DNA of 64,000 bases from Paenarthrobacter sp. JL.01a (GTDB lineage Bacteria; Actinomycetota; Actinomycetes; Actinomycetales; Micrococcaceae): NCBI RefSeq assembly GCF_025452095.1, contig NZ_CP104877.1, forward strand, positions 1,364,001 to 1,428,000, read 5' to 3'. A program made the translations under genes and the position numbers. Under the pieces are notes generated by a model. The model saw only the letters and a program-made list of their open reading frames with translations. It did no database searches and was not told the DNA's origin. Below, in pieces: positions 26,794-36,812 of the stretch (its first letter is position 1; each line of letters opens with the position of its first letter).

Positions 26794-26865
26794 TCCGCTC
26801 TGGTGTAACGGCAGCACCCCGGCCTTTGGAGCCGTGGAGTATAGGTTCGAATCCTATGGGCGGAA
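26794..26865 (+). tRNA. tRNA-Gln (anticodon TTG)
   Basis: A 72-nt cloverleaf: acceptor TCCGCTC pairs with GGGCGGA, D stem GTG/CAC, anticodon stem-loop with CTTTGGA (anticodon TTG at the centre), T arm ATAGG-TTCGAAT-CCTAT and discriminator A. CCA is not encoded. The outermost anticodon-stem pair is a C-T mismatch. tRNA-Gln directly upstream of glmU is a known actinobacterial linkage. Confidence 0.93.
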
Positions 26866-26988
26866 CGGTCGGAAAACGCGCTCCTTCTCTGTACCTGTGA
26901 CGGCTCTAACGGTGCCTGGGTCCATTGATGGATGGCAGCAATCCGAAGCCGGGTTACCCGGGACATACAGAGCAAGGAGAGCCAGTAC

Positions 26989-28488
26989 GTGAGCCCCGAA
27001 ACCAACGGTCCCGCAGCGGTGATCGTCTTGGCCGCAGGCGCCGGAACGCGCATGAAGTCGCGCACTCCCAAGATCCTCCACGAAATCGGCGGCCGTTCAA
27101 TGGTTGGCCACGCTCTGCTCGCAGCCCGCGCCATCAACCCCGCAAAGCTCGCGCTGGTTGTGCGCCACGAGCGCGACCGGGTGGCCGAGCATGTTTCGGC
27201 AATGGACCCCGAAGCCCTGATCGTCGACCAGGACGAGATCCCCGGCACCGGACGCGCGGTGGAAGTGGCTCTTAACGCGCTCGACGCCGAAGCCACCCTG
27301 ACCGGCACAGTCGTGGTCACGTACGGCGATGTTCCCCTCCTGACCGGTGAGTTGCTGGCAGAACTGGTCGCGACCCACGAGTCCGAAGCCAACGCCGTCA
27401 CAGTCCTGACCGCGGTCCTCGACGATGCCACCGGCTACGGCCGTATCCTCCGCGCCGAAGACGGCACTGTGACCGGCATCCGCGAACACAAGGACGCAAG
27501 CGAGGCCGAGCGCAGCATCCGCGAAGTCAATTCCGGTATCTACGCCTTCGACGCCGCTGTCCTGCGCAAGGCACTCGGAAGCGTTACTACCGACAACGCG
27601 CAGGGCGAGATGTACCTCACCGATGTCCTCGGATTGGCCCGCGATGCCGGAGGCCGGGTTGCCGCCGTTGTGACAGAAGACCGCTGGCAGGTTGAGGGCG
27701 CCAACGACCGCATCCAGCTTTCGGCGCTGGGCGCCGAGCACAACCGCCGCATCATTGAGGCCTGGATGCGCGCCGGCGTGACTGTGGTGGATCCCGCCAC
27801 CACCTGGATCGATTCCACCGTCACCCTCGATGAGGACGTCCGCCTCCTGCCGAATACGCAACTGCACGGCTCCACCACGGTGGCGCGCGACGCCGTCGTC
27901 GGACCTGACACGACCCTCACCGACGTAAACGTCGGCGAAGGCGCGAAGGTGATCCGCACCCACGGATCCGGTTCAACGATCGGTGCGAAGGCGACCGTAG
28001 GTCCGTTCACCTATCTCCGCCCTGGCACGGTCCTGGGGGAGACGGGCAAGATCGGCGCGTTCTACGAGACCAAGAATGTGACCATCGGCCGGGGCTCGAA
28101 GCTTTCCCACCTGGGCTACGCCGGTGACGCCGAAATCGGCGAAGACACCAACATCGGTTGCGGCAACATCACTGCAAATTACGACGGCGAGAAGAAGCAC
28201 CGCACGGTGATCGGCTCGGGCGTCCGCACAGGTTCGAACACGGTCTTCGTGGCGCCCGTCACCGTCGGCGACGGCGCCTACAGCGGCGCCGGGGCGGTAA
28301 TCCGCAAGGACGTTCCCGCCGGAGCCCTTGCCGTCAGCCTCGCGGCCCAGCGCAACGCCGAAGGTTGGGTCATCGCCAACCGTCCGGGCAGCGGCTCCGC
28401 CAAGCTGGCCGAGGCAGCGCAAGGGCTGACCTCCACCTCCACGTCCCCACAATCCCCGGCAACCACAGAAGAAGGCAATCAGGCATGA
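26989..28488 (+). CDS. glmU: Bifunctional N-acetylglucosamine-1-phosphate uridyltransferase / glucosamine-1-phosphate acetyltransferase
   Basis: Makes UDP-GlcNAc for peptidoglycan. The N-terminal uridyltransferase has VIVLAAGAGTRMKSRTPKILHEIGG, TYGDVPLLTGELL and REVNSGIYAFD; the C-terminal left-handed beta-helix acetyltransferase has GPFTYLRPGTVLGETGKIGAFYETKN, SHLGYAGDAEIGEDTNIGCGNITANYDG and GSGVRTGSNTVFVAPVTVGDGAYSGAGA. Length 499 residues with a disordered Ser/Thr tail. The GTG at 26989 has AAGGAGA at good spacing. It overlaps prs by ATGA. Confidence 0.96.
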   Translation: MSPETNGPAAVIVLAAGAGTRMKSRTPKILHEIGGRSMVGHALLAARAINPAKLALVVRHERDRVAEHVSAMDPEALIVDQDEIPGTGRAVEVALNALDAEATLTGTVVVTYGDVPLLTGELLAELVATHESEANAVTVLTAVLDDATGYGRILRAEDGTVTGIREHKDASEAERSIREVNSGIYAFDAAVLRKALGSVTTDNAQGEMYLTDVLGLARDAGGRVAAVVTEDRWQVEGANDRIQLSALGAEHNRRIIEAWMRAGVTVVDPATTWIDSTVTLDEDVRLLPNTQLHGSTTVARDAVVGPDTTLTDVNVGEGAKVIRTHGSGSTIGAKATVGPFTYLRPGTVLGETGKIGAFYETKNVTIGRGSKLSHLGYAGDAEIGEDTNIGCGNITANYDGEKKHRTVIGSGVRTGSNTVFVAPVTVGDGAYSGAGAVIRKDVPAGALAVSLAAQRNAEGWVIANRPGSGSAKLAEAAQGLTSTSTSPQSPATTEEGNQA

Positions 28489-29465
28489 GCGAAATTACCG
28501 CACACGGCGAGAAGAAACTGATTCTCGCCGCCGGAAGGGCGCATCCGGAGCTGGCGCAGGAAATCGCGAAGGAGCTGGAGACCGAGCTCCTGCCCATCGA
28601 CGCCTACGACTTCGCCAACGGTGAGATCTACGTCCGTTCGGCCGAGAGCGTGCGAGGCACTGATGCCTTCGTCATCCAGGCCCACCCGGCACCGCTGAAC
28701 AACTGGCTCATGGAGCAGTTGATCATGATCGATTCCCTCAAGCGCGCCTCTGCCAAGAGGATCACGGTCGTTTCCCCGTTCTACCCGTACTCCCGCCAGG
28801 ACAAGAAGGGCCGCGGCCGAGAGCCCATCTCCGCCCGCCTGGTTGCCGACCTCTACAAGACCGCTGGCGCCGACCGCATCATGTCCGTCGACCTGCACAC
28901 CTCGCAGATCCAGGGCTTCTTCGACGGTCCCGTCGACCACCTGATGGCCATCCCGCTGCTGGCTGACTACATCCGCACCAAGGTTGAAGCAGACAACATC
29001 ACGGTGGTTTCCCCTGATACCGGACGTGTCCGCGTTGCCGAGCAGTGGGCCGAACGCCTGGGTGGCGCCCCGCTCGCGTTCGTGCACAAAAGCCGCGACC
29101 TCACGGTGCCTAACCAGGCGGTCTCCAAGACCGTTGTGGGCCAGGTCGAAGGCCGTACCTGCGTGCTGATCGACGACATGATCGACACCGGTGGAACCAT
29201 CTCCGGCGCGGTTCAGGTCCTGAAAAACGCCGGTGCCAAGGACGTCATCATCGCCTGCACCCACGCTGTCTTCTCCGACCCCGCAGCGCAGCGCCTCGCT
29301 GACTCCGGCGCCCGCGAAGTCGTTGTCACCAACACCCTGCCGATCCCGGCGGAGAAGCGCTTCCCGTCGCTCACCGTGTTGTCGATCGCGCCTTTGATTG
29401 CGCGCGCCATCCGCGAAGTGTTCGACGACGGTTCGGTCACCAGCCTGTTCGACGGCAAGGCCTGA
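28485..29465 (+). CDS. prs: Ribose-phosphate pyrophosphokinase
   Basis: Makes PRPP from ribose-5-phosphate and ATP. Seen in the 326-residue protein: FANGEIYVRSAESVRGTDAF, the flexible-loop SPFYPYSRQDKKGRGREPISARLVA, DLHTSQIQGFFDGPVDHL (metal site) and the PRPP loop CVLIDDMIDTGGT. The start ATG overlaps the glmU stop (ATGA); this glmU-prs coupling is conserved in Gram-positive bacteria. A terminator follows at once. Confidence 0.96.
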   Translation: MSEITAHGEKKLILAAGRAHPELAQEIAKELETELLPIDAYDFANGEIYVRSAESVRGTDAFVIQAHPAPLNNWLMEQLIMIDSLKRASAKRITVVSPFYPYSRQDKKGRGREPISARLVADLYKTAGADRIMSVDLHTSQIQGFFDGPVDHLMAIPLLADYIRTKVEADNITVVSPDTGRVRVAEQWAERLGGAPLAFVHKSRDLTVPNQAVSKTVVGQVEGRTCVLIDDMIDTGGTISGAVQVLKNAGAKDVIIACTHAVFSDPAAQRLADSGAREVVVTNTLPIPAEKRFPSLTVLSIAPLIARAIREVFDDGSVTSLFDGKA

Positions 29466-29486
29466 CTCCATCTGAGCTGAGTTGAA

Positions 29487-29529
29487 ACGGGCCATCCGCC
29501 GCCTTCGGGCGCGTGGGTGGCCCGTTTTT
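29487..29529 (+). terminator. Rho-independent terminator of the glmU-prs operon
   Basis: ACGGGCC (29487-29493) pairs with GGCCCGT (29519-29525) around an inner GC-rich stem, followed by TTTTT. Confidence 0.85.
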
Positions 29530-29538
29530 GCACTCGTT

Positions 29539-29568
29539 TTCGCCGAATACAGGCAGCGCTGCTAGACT
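29539..29568 (+). promoter_or_regulatory. rplY: Candidate rplY promoter
   Basis: TAGACT at 29563-29568 fits an actinobacterial -10 box and TTCGCC at 29539-29544 a weak -35, with an 18-bp spacer. Position just after the prs terminator agrees with a separate transcript. Confidence 0.4.
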
Positions 29569-29786
29569 CTTGGGGATACCTTGGCGAGGGAGAGCACATC
29601 CGGTCCGCGTTTCGTGGACAGGGTTGCGGGTCTCCGTTATCGACTGGGTCTGCATCTCCTTCAACACAGGCGGAATGGCTGCAACGCGGCCGTCCTCAGC
29701 CGGGCGTCGAAGGTCTCCAGACCTCCGCCCTTGCTGATAGACCAGCCCGGTTACCCACTGGGCGCCACAGTAATCAAGGAGTACAC
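29569..29786 (+). other. About 200-nt untranslated leader of rplY
   Basis: The 320-bp gap between prs and rplY holds the prs terminator, a candidate promoter and this GC-rich leader with no convincing reading frame. It could fold and carry ribosomal-protein feedback control, but I see no motif that I can name. The last bases carry the AAGGAG ribosome site of rplY. Confidence 0.35.
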
Positions 29787-30365
29787 ATGTCTGAGCAGAA
29801 GCTCACCGCAGAACTGCGCACCGAATTCGGCAAGGGCTACGCCCGCCGTGCACGCATGGCCGGCCAGATCCCGGCTGTCATCTACGGCCACGGCGCAGAG
29901 CCGCTGCACGTCAACCTGCCCGCCAAGGCCACCACGCTGGCTGTCCGCGTTTCGAACGCCCTCCTGGCAATCGACGTCGACGGCGAGCAGCACCTGACGC
30001 TGGTCAAGGACATCCAGCGCGATCCCGTAAAGCAGATCATCGAGCACGTTGACCTCCAGACCGTCAAGGCCGGCGAGAAGGTCACCGTTGACGTTGCCAT
30101 CCACGTGACCGGCGAAGTTGCTCCGGGTGCTGTCGCGTCCCTCGAAGCCACCACCATCTCCCTGGAGGCCGAGGCAACCCACGTTCCCACCGCCGTCGAG
30201 GTTGACATTGAAGGCCGCAAGGCCGGCGAGAACGTCCACGCTTCGGACCTCGTCCTGCCGAAGGGTTCCACCCTGCTCGCCGACGCCGAGACCCTGGTTG
30301 TCCGCGTTGCCGAGGAAGCCGCAGCTGAAGAAGCCGAGGAGTCCGGGGAAGCAGCTGCAGAGTAG
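29787..30365 (+). CDS. rplY: 50S ribosomal protein L25 / general stress protein Ctc
   Basis: A 192-residue two-domain L25 (CTC type). The N-terminal L25 domain has LTAELRTEFGKGYARRARMAGQIPAVIYGHG and binds 5S rRNA; the C-terminal beta domain (about 95-175) has VPTAVEVDIEGRKAGENVHASDLVLPKGSTLL. An Ala/Glu-rich acidic tail follows. ATG preceded by AAGGAG. In mycobacteria rplY likewise neighbours pth and prs. Confidence 0.95.
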   Translation: MSEQKLTAELRTEFGKGYARRARMAGQIPAVIYGHGAEPLHVNLPAKATTLAVRVSNALLAIDVDGEQHLTLVKDIQRDPVKQIIEHVDLQTVKAGEKVTVDVAIHVTGEVAPGAVASLEATTISLEAEATHVPTAVEVDIEGRKAGENVHASDLVLPKGSTLLADAETLVVRVAEEAAAEEAEESGEAAAE

Positions 30366-30394
30366 TCACTGACTGCTTGAGGCTGATGCCTTTG

Positions 30395-30434
30395 AAGTGG
30401 CCGGGTCCCGTGGGGTCCGGCCACTTTCCTTTTC
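30395..30434 (+). terminator. Rho-independent terminator of rplY
   Basis: AAGTGGCCGG pairs with CCGGCCACTT (perfect 10 bp), followed by the T-rich TTCCTTTTCC. Confidence 0.8.
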
Positions 30435-30485
30435 CATGGCGCCCCTGTCGGCGCTGCGTCGCACAACGTTTCCTAGGATGAGAGC

Positions 30486-31070
30486 ATGACTGACACCTGG
30501 CTGATTGTCGGCCTCGGCAACCCTGGCAGTGAGTACAGCAACAACAGGCACAATGTGGGCCAGATGGTGCTGGATGAACTGGCCTCCCGCATGGGTGGGA
30601 AATTCAAGGCCCACAGGACGCGTGCCCAGGTAGTGGAAGGCCGCCTCGGTCTTGGTGGCCCGCGCGTGGTGCTCGCCAAACCGATGACCTACATGAACGT
30701 CTCCGGCGGTCCCGTGGCAGGGCTGTGCAAGTTCTTCGACATTGCCGCCGATCATGTGATTGCCGTCCATGATGAGATCGACATCCCTTTTAACACAGTC
30801 AAGCTAAAAATCGGTGGTGGAGAGGGTGGCCACAACGGCCTCCGCGACATCTCCAAAGCGTTGGCAACCAAGGACTATTTGCGGGTCCGGGTAGGCGTGG
30901 GAAGGCCCCCGGGACGAATGGATACCGCTGATTTTGTGTTGCGGGACTTCGCCACAGCAGAGAAGAAGGAACTTCCATTCCTCCTGGACGAAGCCGCAGA
31001 CGCCGTCGAATTGCTGATTGGCGAAGGCCTGCTCGCGGCCCAACAGAAGCACCACCCCGCAAAAGCTTGA
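30486..31070 (+). CDS. pth: Peptidyl-tRNA hydrolase
   Basis: Recycles peptidyl-tRNA released from stalled ribosomes. The 194-residue protein has [21 protein letters not shown] with the catalytic His, [11 protein letters not shown], the Asp in [20 protein letters not shown] and [14 protein letters not shown]. All active-site residues are present. ATG start with AGGATGAG upstream. Confidence 0.96.
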   Translation: MTDTWLIVGLGNPGSEYSNNRHNVGQMVLDELASRMGGKFKAHRTRAQVVEGRLGLGGPRVVLAKPMTYMNVSGGPVAGLCKFFDIAADHVIAVHDEIDIPFNTVKLKIGGGEGGHNGLRDISKALATKDYLRVRVGVGRPPGRMDTADFVLRDFATAEKKELPFLLDEAADAVELLIGEGLLAAQQKHHPAKA

Positions 31071-31125
31071 GCAAACCTTGAGTAAAGCCTGATCAAAGAC
31101 TGACGGCTTGGGGCAGCTTTAGGCC

Positions 31126-31157
31126 TACACACTGTCGGCGCCCGAAGGTAGTGTGCA
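31126..31157 (+). promoter_or_regulatory. Inverted repeat upstream of the first LuxR-type regulator
   Basis: TACACACT (31126-31133) and AGTGTGCA (31150-31157) share a 6-bp complementary core CACACT/AGTGTG, 16 nt apart, about 60 bp before the start of the LAL gene. A candidate operator only; short arms can arise by chance. Confidence 0.25.
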
Positions 31158-31212
31158 TGGTACGCAGATGAGCGGTGGGGGACTATCGCGATTGTGTTAG
31201 CTAAGGATGCAG

Positions 31213-33945
31213 ATGTCGGCGGAGTTGCTAAACAGGAGCGGTGGAGGCGCAGCGAGGGCTGCGGCTCCCGATCTCGTGGGCGGACCAAGTGACCGCCAGA
31301 CCTGGTCACTGCTGGCGCGGAGCCATGATCTGTCCAAGGCCGTCAAATGTCTTGACTCGCCGGAGTCTTATGGAGTGATCCTCACGGGTGAGCGGGGGAT
31401 CGGCAAATCCGGCATGGCACGGGCCGTGGTGTCGTCCCTCGGGCCCAAGGTCCACAGCCTGCAGCTCCGCAACACGGTAGCGAATGGCCAAACCCCTTAC
31501 GGGTGCCTCGGTTTCCTGTTGGCCCGTTTGCCCTCGGAGGCTGTCGGTTCTCCCACTGGCATCCTCCATGCCGTAACCAGCCTGATCAGGGCCGAAGCTG
31601 CTGGGCGGGAAACCGTCTTCATCCTGGACAACGCTGGAGGCATGGATCCCATGAGCACCGGCGTTCTGCTTAACCTGATGGCCACGGGTACCGCCAAGGT
31701 GGTGGCTACAGTCCAGCGCGCCAGTGATCTTCCGGCAGATTTCCACCGGATGGTCCTGGACGGTGAACTGGGCGAGGTACACCTGAACACGCTCAGCGAG
31801 GAACAGACCAAGCAGGTGCTGGGCTCAGTCCTGGGCCACTATGTCTCAACAACCCTGGCGGGTTCGCTGCATGCGGCCGTTGGGGGAAACCCCATGCTGT
31901 TGCATGCGCTCCTGGAGGAGCAGCGCCACAGGGGCAACCTGGTCCTTAACGACTCCGTGTGGACCCTCCGTGACCGGATCACCCTCGAGGGCGCCACGGT
32001 GGTGGAGGACTTCGTCCGGTCCAGACTGGCGCGCGAACCGCAGGCCAGCAGGACGGTGGTGGAAGTCCTGGCATGCGCGCAGCGCGCCACGTTGGTAAAA
32101 CTCGCAGCCATCTTCGGGACACAGGTCCTGGTGGAGATGGAGGAATCCGGCCTGCTCACGGTGGAGCGGGAGGCAGAGCATTGGGTGCGCCTCCGGGACT
32201 CCTATGTAGGCGAAGTGGTCCGCAGTTGGCTCAGTACGCGCCGCATGAAGGAACTCCGGGTCATGCTGCACGGTTCCGAAGAGCCTGAACCCAGCAGTCT
32301 GGCACCGCAGGACCTGTTGAGCTACGCCGCCTGGATGCACGCCTGCCAGGATGAGCCGCAGCCGTCGCCGGCGTTGGCTCTTGCCGCCGGACTGGCTGCC
32401 TTCGACGACTATGATCCCAACTTCGCCATCCAATGCACCGTCTCGTTGAACCCCGGGGACGCCGAATGGGTGCGCGGGCAGCGGCTCAAAGCCGCTGCCT
32501 ACCTCATGCTTGACCTGCCGCTGCATGCCGCCCAGGCGTTGGACGAGATATCCGAGGAACACATCGCCGGACTGGATCCGCTGGAGTTCGCGGAGGTCAC
32601 GGCCGCCCAATGCCAGGCCATGACCTGGATCGACGGCCGGTCAGCCTTGGTCCCCGGCGTCCTTGCCGAGGCCTTCGAGAGGCTGGAGACCATGGCCTCC
32701 GGCTATCCTTCGACAACGATGACCAAGGCCCGGAACCGGCTGCAGTTGTGCAACTACGAGTACAAGACCTTCATGGGCGAGTACGCGTCCATGGTTGAGG
32801 ACCTCGAAAAGGAGCTGGCCAAGGATTTCGCGGAGGACCGTGAGCATTGGCTCCGCTCATCCTTCTTCCTGATTGAGGCCCGCTGCATCCTGGGCCGCGA
32901 GATGGAGGCCCAGCAGCTTGCCCGCAGCGTCTCGCGGCATTTGGCGGATTCGGACAGGCCGGCGCAGTTGGAGGAAGCTTTCGCGCGGCATGCGTTCCTG
33001 GTTCTTTTGTTGTCGGGCCAGTGGCGCAAGTGCATTGAGTTGATGAGGCGTACCCCTTCAAGGCCCTCCCGCCTCCAGTACCGGGGTGCGCTCACTGAGC
33101 TCGGCGTCGGCCTGGCGTATGCCTACGCAGGCAAGCCCGCCAGTGCCATCGAACCCCTGCGCTCCGCCGTTGCCCAGTTGGAGCTCCGGCCCGCCATGAA
33201 CATGAACAAAGTGGCCTACGCCGCCACCGCCTTCGCGTACGCCCAGCTTGGCAATTTCGTCGAGGCCGGCCGCTACCTGGACCTGTACAGGACCTGCAGG
33301 GGAACGGGAATGTACTTCTCCGAATCGGTGGCGGTGTTCTGCGCCGAGATGGCAGGCAGGTGGATGGGTGACCCCGATGTGAAGGAGCGGTTGCTTGAGC
33401 GCGTGCACGACGACATCGAGGAGCAGCGCTTCACGACGGCGGGTATCTGCCTTTTCGGGGCCACCGTGGAAGGCACTGATGAGGAGTACCGGCTGCTTGA
33501 GGACATTGCCGGCCGCCGCCAGGGACCGCTGGCCAAGATCTCCGGGGACCTCGCGCGTGGCTCCTTGAACAAGAGTTCCCGCAGCTTGTTGGAAGCCGCC
33601 GATGCCGCCGCGTCCCTTGATCTGCTTGTGGTGGAGGCGCGTTGCGTGGCCATGGCTTTGGACTTTGCCCGGGATGCCGGCGAGACCACGACAGCCCGGA
33701 CGGCCCAGCTGAGGTTGGAACGCCTGGAGCATTCCGTGTCCGCGCTTCCCATCCAGCCGCGCTCCGACGCGCCGGTATTGACCGAGCGGGAGCGCCAGAT
33801 TGCTAAACTCGCGGGAAAGGGTGTCAGCAACCGCGAAATCGCGATGGATATTGGGGTGTCTGTGCGGACTGTAGAAGGCCATTTGTACCAAGTGTTCACC
33901 AAGCTCGGTGTGTCGTCTCGGGGCGAGCTTAATGGGCTCCTATGA
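31213..33945 (+). CDS. LuxR family (LAL-type) ATPase regulator, copy 1
   Basis: A 910-residue STAND/LAL-like regulator. Walker A is GERGIGKS (59-66). The Walker B position reads VFILDNAGG (135-143), where the second Asp is replaced by Asn, so ATP hydrolysis may be weak. A long helical, TPR-like middle part (about 350-830) should sense a ligand or partner. The C-terminal LuxR helix-turn-helix reads LTERERQIAKLAGKGVSNREIAMDIGVSVRTVEGHLYQVFTKLGV. The ATG at 31213 is preferred over 31207 because AAGG then lies 6 nt upstream. It is followed after 41 bp by a paralogue. Targets are unknown. Confidence 0.85.
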   Translation: MSAELLNRSGGGAARAAAPDLVGGPSDRQTWSLLARSHDLSKAVKCLDSPESYGVILTGERGIGKSGMARAVVSSLGPKVHSLQLRNTVANGQTPYGCLGFLLARLPSEAVGSPTGILHAVTSLIRAEAAGRETVFILDNAGGMDPMSTGVLLNLMATGTAKVVATVQRASDLPADFHRMVLDGELGEVHLNTLSEEQTKQVLGSVLGHYVSTTLAGSLHAAVGGNPMLLHALLEEQRHRGNLVLNDSVWTLRDRITLEGATVVEDFVRSRLAREPQASRTVVEVLACAQRATLVKLAAIFGTQVLVEMEESGLLTVEREAEHWVRLRDSYVGEVVRSWLSTRRMKELRVMLHGSEEPEPSSLAPQDLLSYAAWMHACQDEPQPSPALALAAGLAAFDDYDPNFAIQCTVSLNPGDAEWVRGQRLKAAAYLMLDLPLHAAQALDEISEEHIAGLDPLEFAEVTAAQCQAMTWIDGRSALVPGVLAEAFERLETMASGYPSTTMTKARNRLQLCNYEYKTFMGEYASMVEDLEKELAKDFAEDREHWLRSSFFLIEARCILGREMEAQQLARSVSRHLADSDRPAQLEEAFARHAFLVLLLSGQWRKCIELMRRTPSRPSRLQYRGALTELGVGLAYAYAGKPASAIEPLRSAVAQLELRPAMNMNKVAYAATAFAYAQLGNFVEAGRYLDLYRTCRGTGMYFSESVAVFCAEMAGRWMGDPDVKERLLERVHDDIEEQRFTTAGICLFGATVEGTDEEYRLLEDIAGRRQGPLAKISGDLARGSLNKSSRSLLEAADAAASLDLLVVEARCVAMALDFARDAGETTTARTAQLRLERLEHSVSALPIQPRSDAPVLTERERQIAKLAGKGVSNREIAMDIGVSVRTVEGHLYQVFTKLGVSSRGELNGLL

Positions 33946-33986
33946 GTTAGGGCGGGCGGCATCCACATTCTGCGTGCAGGCTGCCC

Positions 33987-36644
33987 ATGCAGGCTGAGTA
34001 CCTTGTAGGCCGGGACACCGATCTTGAACTGGCCTTGGAGATATTGCGTCAGGAAGGCGCCGGGGCCGTACTTGTTGTGGCGGACGCCGGCATTGGCAAG
34101 ACTGCCTTTGCTGACGAGCTTGCAGCCGGCCTGGCCTCGGAAATGGTGGTGATGCGGATCCACGGGAGCCCTGCACTCTCTGCCGTGCCCTTTGGAGTCC
34201 TGGCACCCTACTTGCTGGATTTACCCGTGGAGCAGGCCACATCTCCGGTAGCGATCCTCCGCGAATTCTGGTCGCAGTTCGAGAAGCGGCGCGGCGGCGA
34301 AGGTGCGCGCCTCTTGCTCGTGGTCGATGACGCGCACGACCTCGACGAAGGCAGCACCCAGATCCTTGCCGAACTGGTCACCGCCGGGTGGGCGCGCCTG
34401 GTGGCCACCAGCAGGCCCAGGCCCGGTCTGCCGTCAGCGTTGCTTCAACTCTGGTACGACGGTCTTGCCGAGCGTCTGGAGCTTCATCCCCTGGACAAGG
34501 GCACATCTACCGAACTGGTGGAAAAGACGTTGGGTGGGACCGTCATGCCAAGTGCGGCAGACGTGCTGCACGCCCTCTCCGAAGGCAACCCGCTCCTGCT
34601 GCGTTGCCTGCTTGACGACTCACGGACCGACGGGATCCTGGTACGGCGCAACGGGGTCTGGCTCCTGACAGGTGAGCCTTCCGGAAGCGGTGAAAACCTG
34701 GCCGAAGTTGTCAGAAACAGGGTCCTGCGGACCAGCGAGGCCGAGCGGGAGGCGATGTTTGTCATAGCTTTGTCCGAACCCGTCCCTGCCGCTTTGCTGG
34801 ACGCGGAGGTGGGCAGGGACACCGTTCGTTCCTTGATGGACAACAGGTTGGTCGTCCCCACGAACGGTGCCGGCAGTCCGCTGAAAATGTGGCATCCCAT
34901 GTACAGTGAGGCGCTGCGCCAGATCGTCTCACCCGCCCGCAGCCTCCAGATCCGGCAACGGATGGTCCAGCACCTTGCCTCCGAATCCACCACCGCTGAG
35001 GGTCTGCTCCGGACGGTGAGCTGGGCGCTGGACTGCGGTGCCGACGTCGATGACCAACTGCTGCTGCGGGCGGCGTTCCTGGCCGTCAAGCTCCTCCAGA
35101 ACCCGTTGGCGCTTGCAGCGGCGGGCAAGGTCCGCTCCGAGGCGCTGCGCCCGCGCGCCCGCGCGGTGATGGCGATGGTCAGCTATAACGACGGCGACTA
35201 CAACAGTGCCGTGCGCCTGCTGGAGGAGGGCAACGGGTTCCTTGATGCCGATCCGCTGGGACCGACAGGTGCGGGCCTTCTATGGGCGGCCGCCCGCTCG
35301 GCGCGAGGCGATTCGGCATCGGATATCGCCTCCGGTGCCCGGACGGCAGCCAAATCGCTGACCGATGGGTCTGGGCCCTCTGACGCCGCGGCCATGCAGG
35401 TCAAACGGCACGCCTGGACGTTGGAGTTGGCCGCGCTGGCCCATGAGGGCCGCTACAGCGAACTGCGCGATGGCCTGGATTCCTTTGCTGAAGAGCTGGG
35501 GACGGATGAACCCGACAGTGCCATGAACCGGATCTTCCTGCTGGCCATGCAGTGCGAGCTCCTCACTGTTGAAGGTCAACCGGGGCAGGCGCTTGAAGCA
35601 GGCCGCGAAGCCCTGGTCCTGCTGGACGAACATGGCGGGAATCTGCTGTACTTCGCCGACTTTGTCCTGGTCCGCTATGCCCTGGCGGCCCTGGAAGCAG
35701 GGGACTGGGGTGCAGCCGATGCCGCCCTTGACCGGTACGCCGCCAGCTCGACCATGGGGCTGATCACCTTCGGTGGAGACATCCAGACACTAAAGGCCCT
35801 GGCCCTGTTGCGTCAGGGCCGCACGGACCAGGCCATGGCAATGCTGACTCCGGCAGTGGAGGCCCTCCGGGTGAAGGACCCCCAGCTGCTCAGGAGCCTC
35901 GGGCACGCCTTGGCGCTCTATGCGGCAGCCAAATCCGGCAACACACAGCTCGCGCAGCGATTGGCAAGCGAAGAGGTCCCCGGCAGGGGCAACAGTTACG
36001 TTGAGGCCCTCGCCGGGCTTTTCGCACTGGCCGGCAATGAGCTGCTCAGCAAGGGATCCGGACTGCAGAAACTGCGGGAGCTGCCTGAAGCCGGGGGCCT
36101 GCACGCGTTGCCGGGCTTGCTCCTGCAAAACCTCGTCTTGAGGACGGAGCTCGGCGACGCCAGGGCCACCGAGTCCATCGAAGAAACCGCCTCCCTGATG
36201 ACAGGGGCCTGGGCGGCTGGATGGCATTCGTTGGCCGCAGCCCAACTCAGCGGCGCCGGACAAGGCTTCGTGAACGCGGGAAACTTGATGTCGGCGGCAG
36301 GGATGCCGGGCCCGGCAGCGGCTGCGTTCGACAAAGCGGCTGCGACTTTCGACGCGGAAGGCAAACGCCCCGAAGCCCGCCAGGCGGCCGTCATGCGGGA
36401 CGTGAGCGAAGCGAGCATGGGCGACTCCGTGGTCCGCGATCCGCACACTGACTCCGACCACTCGGTACCATTGACCCGCCGAGAGCAAGACATCGTCGCG
36501 CTGGCTGTTTCGGGCCTCACCGACCGCCAAATAGCGGAGAAGCTGATGGTTTCGGTCCGAACCGTCGAGGGGCATTTGTACCGCAGCTACGCGAAGCTGG
36601 GTATCCGTCGTCGTGAAGATCTTGGCGCCGCTGTCCGTCGCTGA
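33987..36644 (+). CDS. LuxR family (LAL-type) ATPase regulator, copy 2
   Basis: An 885-residue paralogue of the preceding gene with intact nucleotide motifs: Walker A ADAGIGKT (32-39) and Walker B LLLVVDDAHDLD (109-120). A winged-helix-like segment (GNPLLLRCLLDDSRTDGILVRRNGVWLLTG) and a TPR-like helical region follow, and the C-terminal LuxR HTH is PLTRREQDIVALAVSGLTDRQIAEKLMVSVRTVEGHLYRSYAKLGI. It probably shares a transcript with copy 1. A 460-bp regulatory spacer separates it from copy 3. Confidence 0.87.
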   Translation: MQAEYLVGRDTDLELALEILRQEGAGAVLVVADAGIGKTAFADELAAGLASEMVVMRIHGSPALSAVPFGVLAPYLLDLPVEQATSPVAILREFWSQFEKRRGGEGARLLLVVDDAHDLDEGSTQILAELVTAGWARLVATSRPRPGLPSALLQLWYDGLAERLELHPLDKGTSTELVEKTLGGTVMPSAADVLHALSEGNPLLLRCLLDDSRTDGILVRRNGVWLLTGEPSGSGENLAEVVRNRVLRTSEAEREAMFVIALSEPVPAALLDAEVGRDTVRSLMDNRLVVPTNGAGSPLKMWHPMYSEALRQIVSPARSLQIRQRMVQHLASESTTAEGLLRTVSWALDCGADVDDQLLLRAAFLAVKLLQNPLALAAAGKVRSEALRPRARAVMAMVSYNDGDYNSAVRLLEEGNGFLDADPLGPTGAGLLWAAARSARGDSASDIASGARTAAKSLTDGSGPSDAAAMQVKRHAWTLELAALAHEGRYSELRDGLDSFAEELGTDEPDSAMNRIFLLAMQCELLTVEGQPGQALEAGREALVLLDEHGGNLLYFADFVLVRYALAALEAGDWGAADAALDRYAASSTMGLITFGGDIQTLKALALLRQGRTDQAMAMLTPAVEALRVKDPQLLRSLGHALALYAAAKSGNTQLAQRLASEEVPGRGNSYVEALAGLFALAGNELLSKGSGLQKLRELPEAGGLHALPGLLLQNLVLRTELGDARATESIEETASLMTGAWAAGWHSLAAAQLSGAGQGFVNAGNLMSAAGMPGPAAAAFDKAAATFDAEGKRPEARQAAVMRDVSEASMGDSVVRDPHTDSDHSVPLTRREQDIVALAVSGLTDRQIAEKLMVSVRTVEGHLYRSYAKLGIRRREDLGAAVRR

Positions 36645-36812
36645 CGCTGTGCCGGTTTGAGTACCCCGAAACGCCCTCTGGCATCCTTGCGCCTGAATCC
36701 AACCGGATTTAACCAATCACTGGAGTAATTGCTATGTGTTTCGTGTCGGAACCAAGTAGTGCCTCCTGCGGGTACTGAGTACAACACAGTATCGGGCGGT
36801 AAAAAGCCTCCA

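Noticed and set aside
36734..36778. 14-codon frame MCFVSEPSSASCGY with a GGAG site upstream
   Set aside because: Too short to judge, no amino-acid repeats typical of attenuation leaders, and it crosses an operator-like repeat.
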